Source: Streptococcus mitis (GTDB taxonomy: Bacteria > Bacillota > Bacilli > Lactobacillales > Streptococcaceae). From it: a DNA stretch of 64,000 nucleotides. Numbering within the stretch: the first letter of the stretch is position 1; each line of letters starts with the position of its first letter. This document shows, piece by piece, positions 18,082 through 27,645 of this stretch. The notes under the pieces are model-generated. The model was not told the origin of the DNA. It saw nothing but the letters and a program-made list of their open reading frames with translations, and searched no databases. Both the position numbers and the translations under genes were made by a program. The DNA lies in assembly GCF_901542415.1 (NCBI RefSeq), contig NZ_CABEHV010000004.1, forward strand, positions 310,001-374,000. Reading direction: 5' to 3'.

Positions 18082-18861
18082 ATGACAAAACACATTCAAT
18101 GGAACGGAACTCTTTCACAAGAAGGCTATGACATTTTAAAAGGTGAGGGCGGATGTATTGTTTGCCCTACCAAAGTTGGTTACATTATCATGACCAGCGA
18201 TAAGGCAGGACTTGAGCGTAAGTTCGCAGCCAAAGAGCGTAACCGTAACAAACCAGGTGTTGTTCTCTGCGGTAGCATGGATGAGCTTCGTGCTTTAGCA
18301 CAACTTAACCCAGAAATTGAAGCCTTCTACCAAAAACATTGGGATGAAGATATTCTTCTTGGTTGTATCCTTCCTTGGAAACCAGAAGCTTTTGAAAAAC
18401 TCAAAGCATACGGTGATGGTCGTGAAGAGCTGATGACTGACGTGCGTGGAACGAGCTGTTTTGTTATCAAATTTGGTAAAGCTGGTGAACAATTGGCTGC
18501 CAAACTTTGGGAAGAAGGCAAGATGGTTTATGCCTCATCAGCTAACCCATCTGGAAAAGGAAACCGTGGTAAAGTAGAAGGTATTGGAGAACGTATCGAA
18601 GGGGCAGTGGACCTTGTCATTGAGGCAGATGACTACGTTGCTTCTATCCAGCCTGACAAAACGATTGAAACTCGCTATGAGCAAGGTGTGATGGTCTCTA
18701 TGGTTGATAAAGACGGCAAACTCATCCCAGAACAAGGAGGAGCTCGTTCAACATCACCAGCACCAGTTGTAATCCGTAAAGGGCTTGACATTGATAAAAT
18801 CATGATGCACCTGTCAGACACCTTTAACTCATGGGACTACCGTCAGGGGGAGTATTATTAG
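18082..18861 (+). CDS. Divergent Sua5/YciO/YrdC-domain protein
   Basis: 259 residues. YrdC-type proteins bind ATP and RNA, and TsaC/Sua5 makes threonylcarbamoyl-AMP for tRNA. Here the fold can be traced (GGCIVCPTKVGYIIMTSDK, KERNRNKPGVVLCG, VYASSANPSGKGNRG, EQGGARSTSPAPVV). However the usual PTDTVYGL loop has become PTKVGYII and the KxR region is altered. It is therefore more likely a YciO-like paralogue than the essential tRNA enzyme. The codons and base composition look native. It may be transcribed with leuD; a terminator follows. Confidence 0.75.
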   Translation: MTKHIQWNGTLSQEGYDILKGEGGCIVCPTKVGYIIMTSDKAGLERKFAAKERNRNKPGVVLCGSMDELRALAQLNPEIEAFYQKHWDEDILLGCILPWKPEAFEKLKAYGDGREELMTDVRGTSCFVIKFGKAGEQLAAKLWEEGKMVYASSANPSGKGNRGKVEGIGERIEGAVDLVIEADDYVASIQPDKTIETRYEQGVMVSMVDKDGKLIPEQGGARSTSPAPVVIRKGLDIDKIMMHLSDTFNSWDYRQGEYY

Positions 18862-18875
18862 AATGTAGAAGAAGT

Positions 18876-18903
18876 GGGGAGAAAACAATTTCCCCTCTTT
18901 TTT
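18876..18903 (+). terminator. Terminator after the YrdC-like gene
   Basis: GGGGA/TCCCC stem with a ten-base loop, followed by a T-rich tail (TCTTTTTTC). It ends the leu transcript. Confidence 0.7.
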
Positions 18904-18953
18904 CTATTTACGCAAGAAAAATCCGAACATTATATTTTAATTTATAAAATTAT

Positions 18954-18982
18954 TTGACAAAATCTGTACTTTAGTTTATAAT
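18954..18982 (+). promoter_or_regulatory. guaC promoter (consensus -35/-10)
   Basis: TTGACA (18954-18959), exactly 17 bases, TATAAT (18977-18982): a perfect sigma-70 type promoter. Confidence 0.9.
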
Positions 18983-18988
18983 GAATTA

Positions 18989-19059
18989 AGGAAACGTCGG
19001 AAAAGGCGTAGAGATGCGCAAGCATAGGTAGGTCATTACAAAAGAAACGAGACATCGAT
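18989..19059 (+). ncRNA. Structured 5' leader of guaC, class unknown
   Basis: About 70 transcribed bases before guaC contain two adjacent hairpins: ACGTC-GGAAAA-GGCGT (18994-19009) and ATGC-GCAA-GCAT with a GNRA tetraloop (19014-19025). These are followed by AGGTAGGTCATT. The segment is more GC-rich than the usual spacers here. There is no clear Shine-Dalgarno next to the ATG. It does not fit the purine, PRPP/ppGpp or preQ1 riboswitch patterns that I know. It may be a ligand-sensing or protein-binding leader; this is inference. Confidence 0.45.
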
Positions 19060-20046
19060 ATGTTAAATGAATTTCCAATTTTTGATTACGAAGATATTCA
19101 ATTGATTCCAAATAAATGTGTCATTAAAAGCCGTGCAGAAGCTGATACAAGTGTCACTCTAGGAAAGCACACCTTTAAACTACCTGTTGTGCCAGCTAAT
19201 ATGCAGACGATTTTGGATGAAAATGTAGCAGAGCAACTGGCTAAAGGTGGTTACTTCTACATTATGCACCGTTTTGATGAGGCTGGACGTATTCATTTTA
19301 TTAAACGAATGCACGATCAAGGGCTTATTGCTTCTATCTCTGTTGGTGTTAAAGACTATGAGTATGATTTTGTTAGCCAGCTCAAGGCTGATGCTCCGGA
19401 ATACATCACGATTGACATTGCCCACGGTCATGCGGATAGCGTGATTTCTATGATTCAACACATCAAAAAAGAATTGCCAGATACCTTTGTCATTGCTGGA
19501 AATGTGGGAACACCAGAAGCTGTGCGTGAATTGGAAAATGCTGGTGCGGATGCTACTAAGGTCGGAATCGGTCCAGGTAAGGTTTGTATCACCAAGGTCA
19601 AGACAGGTTTTGGTACAGGTGGTTGGCAGTTGGCTGCTCTACGTTGGTGTGCCAAGGCTGCACGTAAACCGATTATTGCTGATGGAGGAATTCGTACTCA
19701 CGGTGATATTGCTAAGTCTATTCGTTTCGGTGCCAGCATGGTCATGATTGGTTCCCTCTTTGCAGGACACATCGAAAGTCCAGGGAAAACGATTGAAGTT
19801 GATGGTGAACAGTTCAAAGAGTACTATGGTTCAGCTTCACAATATCAAAAAGGTGCTTACAAAAATGTGGAAGGCAAACGTATCTTGCTTCCTGCTAAAG
19901 GTCATCTGCAAGACACTTTAACTGAGATGGAACAAGACCTTCAAAGTGCTATTTCTTATGCAGGTGGACGTCAGGTTGCTGACCTTAAACACGTTGATTA
20001 TGTTATCGTGAAAAACTCTATCTGGAATGGGGATGCTTCCCACTAA
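19060..20046 (+). CDS. guaC: GMP reductase
   Basis: 328 residues of the IMPDH/GMPR TIM-barrel family. It converts GMP to IMP with NADPH. It begins [19 protein letters not shown] and has the catalytic loop [20 protein letters not shown] and the phosphate-binding [17 protein letters not shown] domains are absent and the length fits GMPR, not IMP dehydrogenase. A consensus promoter and a structured leader precede it. Confidence 0.95.
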   Translation: MLNEFPIFDYEDIQLIPNKCVIKSRAEADTSVTLGKHTFKLPVVPANMQTILDENVAEQLAKGGYFYIMHRFDEAGRIHFIKRMHDQGLIASISVGVKDYEYDFVSQLKADAPEYITIDIAHGHADSVISMIQHIKKELPDTFVIAGNVGTPEAVRELENAGADATKVGIGPGKVCITKVKTGFGTGGWQLAALRWCAKAARKPIIADGGIRTHGDIAKSIRFGASMVMIGSLFAGHIESPGKTIEVDGEQFKEYYGSASQYQKGAYKNVEGKRILLPAKGHLQDTLTEMEQDLQSAISYAGGRQVADLKHVDYVIVKNSIWNGDASH

Positions 20047-20072
20047 GACGGGCTATCTCACTAGAAAAAAAC

Positions 20073-20101
20073 TTGTTATTAGAGCAAATTTCTGTTATAA
20101 T
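20073..20101 (+). promoter_or_regulatory. tRNA-Arg promoter
   Basis: TTGTTA (20073-20078), 17 bases, TATAAT (20096-20101) with an extended TG. The tRNA starts 12 bases later. Confidence 0.75.
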
Positions 20102-20112
20102 AAAACAAGTTT

Positions 20113-20184
20113 CCACCCTTAGTGTAATGGATATCACGTAAGATTCCGGTTCTTGAGATGGGGGTTCGATTCCCTCAGGGTGGA
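20113..20184 (+). tRNA. tRNA-Arg (anticodon CCG)
   Basis: 72 bases. The acceptor arms CCACCCT and AGGGTGG pair, with discriminator A. The anticodon arm is TAAGA-TTCCGGT-TCTTG, which places CCG at the anticodon and so reads CGG. The T arm is GGGGG-TTCGATT-CCCTC. The 3' CCA is not encoded. Confidence 0.92.
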
Positions 20185-20196
20185 TGTAAACGTCCT

Positions 20197-20225
20197 AAAA
20201 AAGCCTTTAATAGGGCTTTTTTCTT
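20197..20225 (+). terminator. Terminator of tRNA-Arg
   Basis: AAAAAAGCC / GGCTTTTTT stem with the T run continuing after it, 12 bases past the tRNA. Confidence 0.88.
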
Positions 20226-20251
20226 TACACTGCTCTAAATTTGTCCCTAAA

Positions 20252-20349
20252 ACTGAAAATCAAAGAGTAAACTAGGAAGTTAGCCGTAGACAGTACTTCA
20301 GTACGGCAAGGCGAAGCTGATGTGGTTTGAAGAGATTTTCAAAGAGTTT
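20252..20349 (-). repeat. BOX element (boxA-boxC form, reversed)
   Basis: It is read in reverse relative to the copies at 3123 and 8628: ACTGAAAATCAAAGAGTAAA at the left and GTACGGCAAGGCGAAGCTGA followed by GAAGAGATTTTC at the right. It fills the space between the tRNA and rnc; no gene is seen in 20226-20468 apart from this repeat. Confidence 0.85.
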
Positions 20350-20468
20350 AAAACTGAAAATCATATTCTATAGTATGCCCAAATCCCCTCCAGTTCCGTT
20401 TTAAAGTGACTCAGGGGGCTTTTTTTGATATAATAAAAAGGACTGTTATCAGTTAGAAAGAGGTTGGT

Positions 20469-21167
20469 ATGAAAGAATTACAAACTGTACTAAAGAACTA
20501 TTTTGCAATCGAATTTGCAGACAGAAATTTATTGGAAACTGCCTTTACTCATACAAGTTATGCCAATGAGCACCGCCTCTTAAAAATTTCACACAATGAA
20601 CGCTTGGAATTTTTAGGAGACGCTGTTCTACAGTTATTGATTTCAGAATATCTGTATAAAAAATATCCTAAAAAGCCTGAGGGTGACTTGTCTAAACTCC
20701 GTGCCATGATTGTCCGAGAGGAGAGTTTGGCTGGTTTTGCGCGTGATTGCCAGTTTGACCAATTTATAAAACTTGGTAAAGGAGAAGAAAAATCTGGTGG
20801 TCGCAATCGTGACACCATTCTTGGTGATGCCTTCGAAGCCTTTCTTGGTGCTCTCCTTTTGGACAAGGATGTGGCCAAGGTCAAGGAATTTATCTATCAA
20901 GTCATGATTCCTAAGGTTGAAGCAGGCGAATTTGAGATGATTACAGACTACAAAACCCATCTCCAAGAGTTACTTCAGGTCAATGGCGATGTGGCTATTC
21001 GTTATCAGGTGATTTCTGAAACGGGTCCTGCACACGATAAGGTCTTTGATGTAGAAGTTCTTGTCGAAGGTAAGAGCATTGGTCAAGGTCAAGGTCGTTC
21101 TAAGAAATTAGCAGAGCAGGAAGCTGCCAAAAATGCCGTTGAGAAAGGGCTGGATTCATGTATTTAA
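20469..21167 (+). CDS. rnc: Ribonuclease III
   Basis: 232 residues. It cuts double-stranded RNA in rRNA processing and regulation. The catalytic domain has the signature [20 protein letters not shown] with the metal-binding Glu and Asp, and [14 protein letters not shown]. The C-terminal double-stranded RNA binding domain (about 155-228) ends [18 protein letters not shown]. Its 3' end overlaps smc by ten bases. Confidence 0.96.
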   Translation: MKELQTVLKNYFAIEFADRNLLETAFTHTSYANEHRLLKISHNERLEFLGDAVLQLLISEYLYKKYPKKPEGDLSKLRAMIVREESLAGFARDCQFDQFIKLGKGEEKSGGRNRDTILGDAFEAFLGALLLDKDVAKVKEFIYQVMIPKVEAGEFEMITDYKTHLQELLQVNGDVAIRYQVISETGPAHDKVFDVEVLVEGKSIGQGQGRSKKLAEQEAAKNAVEKGLDSCI

Positions 21168-24100
21168 AGGAAATCGAAATTCAGGGATTCAAGTCTTTTG
21201 CTGACAAGACTAAGGTCATCTTTGACCAAGGTGTGACGGCAGTTGTTGGACCCAATGGTTCTGGAAAGTCGAATATTACAGAAAGTCTTCGTTGGGCCTT
21301 GGGGGAGTCAAGTGTTAAGAGTCTCCGTGGTGGCAAGATGCCAGATGTCATCTTTGCTGGAACAGAAAGTCGCAAACCACTCAATTATGCTTCTGTAGTT
21401 GTGACTCTGAATAATCATGACGGATTTATCAAGGATGCAGGTCAAGAAATCAGAGTAGAACGCCATATCTATCGTAGTGGAGATAGCGAATACAAGATTG
21501 ACGGCAAGAAAGTCCGTCTGCGTGATATTCATGATCTTTTCTTGGATACAGGTTTGGGACGAGATTCCTTCTCTATTATTTCCCAAGGGAAGGTTGAGGA
21601 GATTTTCAACTCCAAGCCTGAAGAACGCCGAGCTATTTTTGAAGAAGCTGCTGGAGTTTTGAAATACAAGACTCGTCGAAAAGAAACTGAGAGTAAACTG
21701 CAGCAAACTCAGGATAATCTAGACCGCTTAGAGGATATTATCTATGAGTTGGACAATCAAATCAAGCCTCTTGAGAAGCAAGCTGAGAATGCCCGTAAGT
21801 TTTTAGACTTGGAAGGTCAACGCAAGGCTATTTATTTAGACGTGCTGGTTGCTCAAATCAAGGAAAATAAGGCTGAACTAGAGTCGACAGAAGAAGAGTT
21901 GGCACAAGTTCAGGAACTCTTGACAAGCTATTACCAAAAGCGTGAAAAATTAGAAGAAGAAAATCAAACTCTAAAAAAGCAACGCCAAGATTTGCAGGCT
22001 GAAATGGCTAAAGACCAGGGTAGTTTGATGGATTTGACTAGTCTGATTAGTGATTTAGAGAGAAAATTAGCCCTATCGAAACTGGAATCTGAGCAAGTAG
22101 CCATCAATCAACAGGAAGCACAAGCCCGTTTGGCTGCTTTGGAGGATAAGAGAAGCTCACTCAGCAAAGAAAAATCTGATAAAGAAAGCTCTTTAGCACT
22201 TTTAGAGGAAAATCTAGTCCAAAATAATCAAAAACTCAATCGTTTAGAAGCTGAATTGCTAGCTTTTTCAGATGATCCTGATCAGATGATTGAGCTTTTG
22301 CGTGAACGCTTTGTGGCGCTTTTACAGGAAGAAGCGGATGTCTCAAACCAGTTGACCCGTATCGAAAACGAGTTGGAAAATAGCCGTCAGCTTTCTCAAA
22401 AACAAGCAGATCAACTACAAAAACTAAAAGAACAACTGGCTACAGCTAAAGAGAAGGCCAGTCAGCAAAAAGAAGAACTTGAAACTGCCAAGGAGCAGGT
22501 TCAGAAATTATTGGCTGACTACCAAATCTGTGCCAAAGAGCAAGAGGAGGAGAAAACTTCCTATCAAGCTCAACAAACTCAACTCTTTGACCGTCTGGAT
22601 AGTCTCAAAAACAAGCAGGCTAGAGCCCAAAGTTTGGAAAATATCCTGAGAAATCATAGTAACTTTTATGCAGGTGTTAAGAGTGTTCTCCAAGAAAAAG
22701 ACCGCATTGGTGGGATTATTGGGGCAGTCAGTGAGCACCTGACCTTTGATGTGCATTATCAAACTGCCCTAGAGATTGCCTTAGGGGCAAGTAGCCAGCA
22801 TATCATCGTGGAAGATGAAGGGGCGGCAACAAAGGCAATTGCTTTCCTCAAACGGAACAGAGCAGGTCGTGCAACTTTCCTTCCTTTGACAACAATCAAG
22901 GCTCGTACGATTTCTAGTCAGAACCAAGATGCTATCGCTGCAAGTTCAGGTTTCCTTGGGATGGCAGATGAGTTGGTGACATTCGATACTAGACTGGAAG
23001 CTATTTTCAAGAACTTGCTAGCTACGACGGCTATTTTTGATACCGTAGAACATGCGCGTGCAGCTGCTCGCCAGGTTCGTTATCAGGTTCGTATGGTGAC
23101 ATTGGACGGTACAGAGTTGCGCACAGGTGGTTCCTATGCGGGTGGTGCTAATCGCCAGAATAACAGCATTTTTATCAAGCCAGAACTGGAGCAATTACAA
23201 AAAGAAATTGCTGAAGAAGAAGCAAGTTTTCGTTCAGAAGAAGCGTCTTTGAAGACCTTGCAAGATGAGATGGCTAGATTGACAGAAAGATTAGAAGAAA
23301 TCAAATCTCAAGGAGAGCAGGCTCGTATTCAGGAGCAGGGCTTGGCCCTCGCTTATCAGCAGACCAGTCAGCAAGTTGAAGAACTAGAAACTCTTTGGAA
23401 ACTTCAAGAAGAGGAATTAGATCGTCTTTCTGACGGAGATTGGCAAGCAGATAAGGAAAAATGCCAAGCACGCCTTGCTACCATTGCCAATGAAAAGCAA
23501 AATCTGGAAGCTGAGATTGAAGAGATTAAGTCTAACAAAAATGCCATCCAAGAACGTTATCAGAACTTGCAAGAAGAGCTAGCGCAAGCTCGCTTACTTA
23601 AGACAGAACTGCAAGGGCAAAAACGTTATGAAGTGGCTGACATTGACCGTCTAAGCAAGGAATTGGATAATCTGGATATTGAACAAGAAGAAATCCAGCG
23701 TCTTCTCCAAGAAAAGGTTGATAATCTGGAGAAGGTTGATACAGAATTGCTCAGTCAACAGGCGGAAGAAGCCAAAAACCAGAAAACAAATCTCCAACAA
23801 GGTTTGATTCGCAAACAGTTTGAGTTGGATGATATTGAAGGGCAACTAGATGATATTGCTAGTCATTTGGATCAGGCTCGCCAGCAGAATGAGGAGTGGA
23901 TTCGCAAGCAAACACGTGCTGAAGCCAAGAAAGAAAAGGTCAGCGAACGCTTGCGCTATCTACAAGCTCAATTAACAGAGCAGTACCAGATTAGCTATAC
24001 TGAAGCTTTAGAAAAGTCTCATGAGTTGGAAAATCTCAATCTGGCAGAGCAAGAGGTGCAGGATTTAGAGAAGTCTATTCGCTCACTGGGGCCTGTCAAT

Positions 24101-24682
24101 GTAGAAGCTATTGACCAGTACGAAGAAGTTCACAACCGTCTGGATTTCCTAAATAGCCAACGAGATGATATTTTGTCAGCGAAAAACTTGCTGCTTGAAA
24201 CCATCACAGAGATGAATGATGAGGTCAAGGAACGCTTTAAATCAACCTTTGAAGCTATTCGTGAGTCCTTTAAAGTGACCTTCAAGCAGATGTTTGGCGG
24301 AGGTCAGGCGGACCTCATTTTGACTGAGGGAGACTTGCTGACAGCTGGGGTTGAGATTTCTGTTCAACCTCCGGGCAAGAAAATCCAATCTCTCAATCTG
24401 ATGAGTGGTGGGGAAAAAGCCCTGTCGGCTCTAGCTTTGCTTTTCTCTATCATTCGAGTTAAGACTATCCCATTTGTTATTTTGGATGAGGTAGAAGCTG
24501 CGCTGGACGAAGCCAATGTTAAACGTTTTGGAGATTACCTTAATCGATTTGACAAGGATAGCCAGTTTATCGTCGTGACCCACCGTAAGGGAACCATGGC
24601 TGCGGCTGATTCCATTTATGGAGTGACCATGCAAGAATCGGGTGTCTCAAAAATTGTTTCGGTGAAGTTAAAAGATTTATAA
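21158..24682 (+). CDS. smc: Chromosome segregation ATPase Smc
   Basis: 1174 residues, close to the usual length. An N-terminal ATPase half carries Walker A ([11 protein letters not shown], about residue 32). Two long coiled coils (about 165-500 and 670-1010) flank the hinge near 505-660 ([25 protein letters not shown]). The C-terminal half has the signature [18 protein letters not shown] and Walker [17 protein letters not shown]. With ScpAB it organises and segregates the chromosome. It overlaps rnc and is followed by two HAD genes and ftsY. Confidence 0.97.
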   Translation: MYLKEIEIQGFKSFADKTKVIFDQGVTAVVGPNGSGKSNITESLRWALGESSVKSLRGGKMPDVIFAGTESRKPLNYASVVVTLNNHDGFIKDAGQEIRVERHIYRSGDSEYKIDGKKVRLRDIHDLFLDTGLGRDSFSIISQGKVEEIFNSKPEERRAIFEEAAGVLKYKTRRKETESKLQQTQDNLDRLEDIIYELDNQIKPLEKQAENARKFLDLEGQRKAIYLDVLVAQIKENKAELESTEEELAQVQELLTSYYQKREKLEEENQTLKKQRQDLQAEMAKDQGSLMDLTSLISDLERKLALSKLESEQVAINQQEAQARLAALEDKRSSLSKEKSDKESSLALLEENLVQNNQKLNRLEAELLAFSDDPDQMIELLRERFVALLQEEADVSNQLTRIENELENSRQLSQKQADQLQKLKEQLATAKEKASQQKEELETAKEQVQKLLADYQICAKEQEEEKTSYQAQQTQLFDRLDSLKNKQARAQSLENILRNHSNFYAGVKSVLQEKDRIGGIIGAVSEHLTFDVHYQTALEIALGASSQHIIVEDEGAATKAIAFLKRNRAGRATFLPLTTIKARTISSQNQDAIAASSGFLGMADELVTFDTRLEAIFKNLLATTAIFDTVEHARAAARQVRYQVRMVTLDGTELRTGGSYAGGANRQNNSIFIKPELEQLQKEIAEEEASFRSEEASLKTLQDEMARLTERLEEIKSQGEQARIQEQGLALAYQQTSQQVEELETLWKLQEEELDRLSDGDWQADKEKCQARLATIANEKQNLEAEIEEIKSNKNAIQERYQNLQEELAQARLLKTELQGQKRYEVADIDRLSKELDNLDIEQEEIQRLLQEKVDNLEKVDTELLSQQAEEAKNQKTNLQQGLIRKQFELDDIEGQLDDIASHLDQARQQNEEWIRKQTRAEAKKEKVSERLRYLQAQLTEQYQISYTEALEKSHELENLNLAEQEVQDLEKSIRSLGPVNVEAIDQYEEVHNRLDFLNSQRDDILSAKNLLLETITEMNDEVKERFKSTFEAIRESFKVTFKQMFGGGQADLILTEGDLLTAGVEISVQPPGKKIQSLNLMSGGEKALSALALLFSIIRVKTIPFVILDEVEAALDEANVKRFGDYLNRFDKDSQFIVVTHRKGTMAAADSIYGVTMQESGVSKIVSVKLKDL

Positions 24683-24693
24683 AGTATTGAAGG

Positions 24694-25488
24694 ATGACAA
24701 TTAAACTAGTAGCAACGGATATGGACGGTACCTTCCTAGATGGGAATGGACGCTTTGATATGGACCGCCTCAAGTCTCTTTTGGTTTCCTACAAGGAAAA
24801 AGGGATTTACTTTGCGGTGGCTTCAGGACGCGGATTTCTGTCTCTAGAAAAATTATTTGCTGATGTTCGTGATGACATTATTTTCATCGCAGAAAATGGC
24901 AGTTTGGTAGAGTATCAAGGTCAGGACTTGTATGAAGCGACCATGTCTCGTGACTTTTATCTGGCAACTTTTGAAAAGCTGAAAACGTCACCTTATGTAG
25001 ATATCAATAAACTGCTCTTGACGGGTAAGAAGGGTTCTTATGTGCTAGATACGGTTGATGCAACCTATTTGAAAGAGAGTCAGCACTATAATGAAAATAT
25101 CCAAAAAGTAGCGAGTTTAGAAGATATCACAGATGATATTTTCAAATTTACAACCAACTTCACAGAAGAAACTCTAGAATCTGGGGAAGCTTGGGTTAAT
25201 GAAAATGTCCCTGGTGTTAAGGCCATGACAACTGGCTTTGAATCCATTGATATCGTTCTGGATTATGTCGATAAGGGAGTGGCCATTGTTGAATTGGCTA
25301 AAAAACTTAACATCAAAATGGATCAGGTTATGGCTTTTGGAGACAATCTAAATGATTTGCATATGATGCAGGTTGTAGGACATCCTGTAGCTCCTGAAAA
25401 TGCACGACCAGAAATTTTAGAATTAGCAGAAACTGTGATTGGTCACCATAAGGACCAGTCGGTTATAGCTTATATGGAGGGTTTATAA
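24694..25488 (+). CDS. HAD-superfamily (Cof-type) phosphatase
   Basis: 264 residues. Motif I is TDMDGTFLDGNG, motif II is VASGR and motifs III/IV include MAFGDNLNDLHMM, which places it in the Cof/type IIB branch (sugar-phosphate or flavin-nucleotide phosphatases). The exact substrate cannot be read from sequence. Its stop overlaps the start of the next HAD gene by one base, and the two look like a tandem duplication with divergence. Confidence 0.88.
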   Translation: MTIKLVATDMDGTFLDGNGRFDMDRLKSLLVSYKEKGIYFAVASGRGFLSLEKLFADVRDDIIFIAENGSLVEYQGQDLYEATMSRDFYLATFEKLKTSPYVDINKLLLTGKKGSYVLDTVDATYLKESQHYNENIQKVASLEDITDDIFKFTTNFTEETLESGEAWVNENVPGVKAMTTGFESIDIVLDYVDKGVAIVELAKKLNIKMDQVMAFGDNLNDLHMMQVVGHPVAPENARPEILELAETVIGHHKDQSVIAYMEGL

Positions 25489-26306
25489 TGGCAGATATAA
25501 AATTGATTGCATTGGACTTGGATGGGACCTTGCTGACTACTGATAAAAGGTTGACGGATCGTACCAAAGCAACCTTGAAAGCTGCGCGTGATCGTGGTAT
25601 CAAGGTCGTATTGACAACTGGTCGTCCTTTAAAAGCCATGGATTTCTTTCTCCATGAGCTAGGGACTGACGGCCACGAAGATGAGTATACGATTACATTT
25701 AATGGTGGTTTAGTTCAGAAAAATACAGGTGAAATCCTTGATAAGACAGTCTTTTCATATGATGATGTAGCACGCTTGTATGAGGAAACAGAGAAATTAT
25801 CACTGCCTCTTGATGCTATCTCAGAAGGAACTGTTTATCAAATCCAATCGGACCAAGAAAGTCTGTATGCCAAATTCAATCCAGCTTTGACCTTTGTTCC
25901 AGTGGACTTTGAAGACTTATCTAGTCAAATGACTTACAATAAATGCGTGACTGCCTTTGCTCAAGAACCCTTGGATGCAGCGATTCAGAAGATTTCTCCA
26001 GAATTGTTTGATCAATATGAAATCTTTAAATCACGTGAAATGTTGTTAGAGTGGTCACCAAAGAATGTTCATAAAGCAACAGGTTTGGCAAAACTAATCA
26101 GCCATCTTGGAATCGACCAAAGCCAAGTTATGGCCTGTGGTGACGAAGCCAATGACCTCTCTATGATTGAGTGGGCAGGTCTTGGTGTTGCCATGCAAAA
26201 TGCTGTTCCTGAAGTTAAGGCAGTCGCAAATGTGGTAACGCCAATGACCAATGATGAGGAAGCTGTCGCCTGGGCTATCGAAGAATATGTGCTAAAGGAG
26301 AACTAA
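25488..26306 (+). CDS. HAD-superfamily (Cof-type) phosphatase
   Basis: 272 residues. It starts IKLIALDLDGTLLTTDKRLT (motif I), has VLTTGRPLKAM (motif II) and VMACGDEANDLSMIEWAGLG (motif IV), with a Cof-type C2 cap in between. It is a paralogue of the preceding gene and is probably a sugar-phosphate phosphatase. The start ATG is inside a TTATAATGG context after AGGGTT. ftsY follows after three bases, so rnc-smc-HAD-HAD-ftsY reads as one operon. Confidence 0.88.
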   Translation: MADIKLIALDLDGTLLTTDKRLTDRTKATLKAARDRGIKVVLTTGRPLKAMDFFLHELGTDGHEDEYTITFNGGLVQKNTGEILDKTVFSYDDVARLYEETEKLSLPLDAISEGTVYQIQSDQESLYAKFNPALTFVPVDFEDLSSQMTYNKCVTAFAQEPLDAAIQKISPELFDQYEIFKSREMLLEWSPKNVHKATGLAKLISHLGIDQSQVMACGDEANDLSMIEWAGLGVAMQNAVPEVKAVANVVTPMTNDEEAVAWAIEEYVLKEN

Positions 26307-26309
26307 TAT

Positions 26310-27599
26310 ATGGGATTATTTGACCGTCTATTCGGAAAAAAAGAAGAACCTAAAATCGAAGAAGTTGTAAAAGAAGCTCTGGAAAATCTTGATTTGTCTG
26401 AAGATGTTGAGCCTGCCTTAACAGAAGCTGAGAAAGTTTCACAAGAAGAAGCAGAGGTTGAAAGTTCTGAAGAAGCTGTGTTTGAAGAAGAGGAAATCCA
26501 AGACACAGTTGAAGAAAATTATAATTCAGAATCAGTTGTAGAAGTTCCTCAAGGAGAAGTAGAAGAATTACCAAACTCAGAAGAAATCAAAGAGGAAGTG
26601 AATCTTGAGTTCATAGAAGCTGTAGAAGAAAATAATTCTGAAGTGCTTGAACCAGAAACTCCTCAAGCAGAAGAAACTGTTCAGGAAAAATATGACCGCA
26701 GTCTCAAGAAAACTCGCACAGGCTTCGGTGCTCGCTTGAAGGCCTTCTTTGCCAATTTCCGCTCTGTTGACGAAGAATTTTTCGAGGAACTGGAAGAATT
26801 ACTGATCATGAGTGATGTTGGTGTCCAGGTGGCTTCTAACTTAACTGAGGAGCTACGCTACGAAGCCAAGCTTGAAAACGCTAAGAAACCTGACGCCCTT
26901 CGCCGTGTCATCATTGAGAAATTGGTTGAGCTTTATGAAAAGGATGGCAACTACGATGAAAGTATTCACTTCCAAGATGGCTTGACAGTCATGCTCTTTG
27001 TGGGGGTTAATGGTGTTGGGAAAACAACTTCTATCGGGAAACTAGCCCACCGCTACAAACAAGCAGGTAAGAAAGTCATGTTGGTTGCGGCAGATACCTT
27101 CCGTGCAGGGGCGGTAGCCCAGCTAGCTGAATGGGGTCGACGAGTAGATGTTCCAGTAGTGACTGGACCTGAGAAAGCTGACCCAGCTAGTGTAGTCTTT
27201 GATGGCATGGAACGTGCTGTAGCTGAAGGTATCGATATTCTTATGATTGACACCGCTGGTCGTCTGCAAAATAAGGATAACCTCATGGCTGAGTTGGAAA
27301 AGATTGGTCGTATCATCAAACGTGTTGTACCAGAAGCGCCGCATGAAACCTTCTTGGCTCTGGATGCATCAACAGGTCAAAATGCCCTAGTACAGGCCAA
27401 AGAATTTTCAAAAATCACTCCTTTAACAGGAATTGTCTTGACTAAGATTGATGGAACGGCTCGAGGTGGTGTTGTTCTAGCTATCCGAGAAGAACTCAAT
27501 ATTCCTGTAAAATTGATTGGTTTTGGTGAAAAAATCGATGATATTGGAGAGTTTAACTCAGAAAACTTTATGAAGGGTCTCTTGGAAGGCTTAATTTAA
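26310..27599 (+). CDS. ftsY: Signal recognition particle receptor FtsY
   Basis: 429 residues. A strongly acidic N-terminal region (about 10-125, rich in Glu) attaches it to the membrane and translocon. The NG GTPase domain follows: GVNGVGKTTSIGKLAHRYK (P-loop), LMIDTAGRLQNKDNLM, and VLTKIDGTARGG. It docks SRP-ribosome complexes at the membrane. Last gene of the rnc operon; a strong terminator follows. Confidence 0.96.
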   Translation: MGLFDRLFGKKEEPKIEEVVKEALENLDLSEDVEPALTEAEKVSQEEAEVESSEEAVFEEEEIQDTVEENYNSESVVEVPQGEVEELPNSEEIKEEVNLEFIEAVEENNSEVLEPETPQAEETVQEKYDRSLKKTRTGFGARLKAFFANFRSVDEEFFEELEELLIMSDVGVQVASNLTEELRYEAKLENAKKPDALRRVIIEKLVELYEKDGNYDESIHFQDGLTVMLFVGVNGVGKTTSIGKLAHRYKQAGKKVMLVAADTFRAGAVAQLAEWGRRVDVPVVTGPEKADPASVVFDGMERAVAEGIDILMIDTAGRLQNKDNLMAELEKIGRIIKRVVPEAPHETFLALDASTGQNALVQAKEFSKITPLTGIVLTKIDGTARGGVVLAIREELNIPVKLIGFGEKIDDIGEFNSENFMKGLLEGLI

Positions 27600-27607
27600 T
27601 CAGAAGC

Positions 27608-27645
27608 AAAAATCCTGCAAGCTACAAACTTGCAGGATTTTTTTT
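27608..27645 (+). terminator. Bidirectional terminator between ftsY and zwf
   Basis: A perfect stem AAAAATCCTGCAAG / CTTGCAGGATTTTT with a seven-base loop. T runs occur on both strands, so it serves the converging ftsY and zwf transcripts; its edge touches the zwf stop codon. Confidence 0.93.

Noticed and set aside
18989..19059. Purine riboswitch before guaC.
   Set aside because: The conserved purine-aptamer core and loop-loop segments are not present; the two hairpins are short and differently placed, so no known class was assigned.
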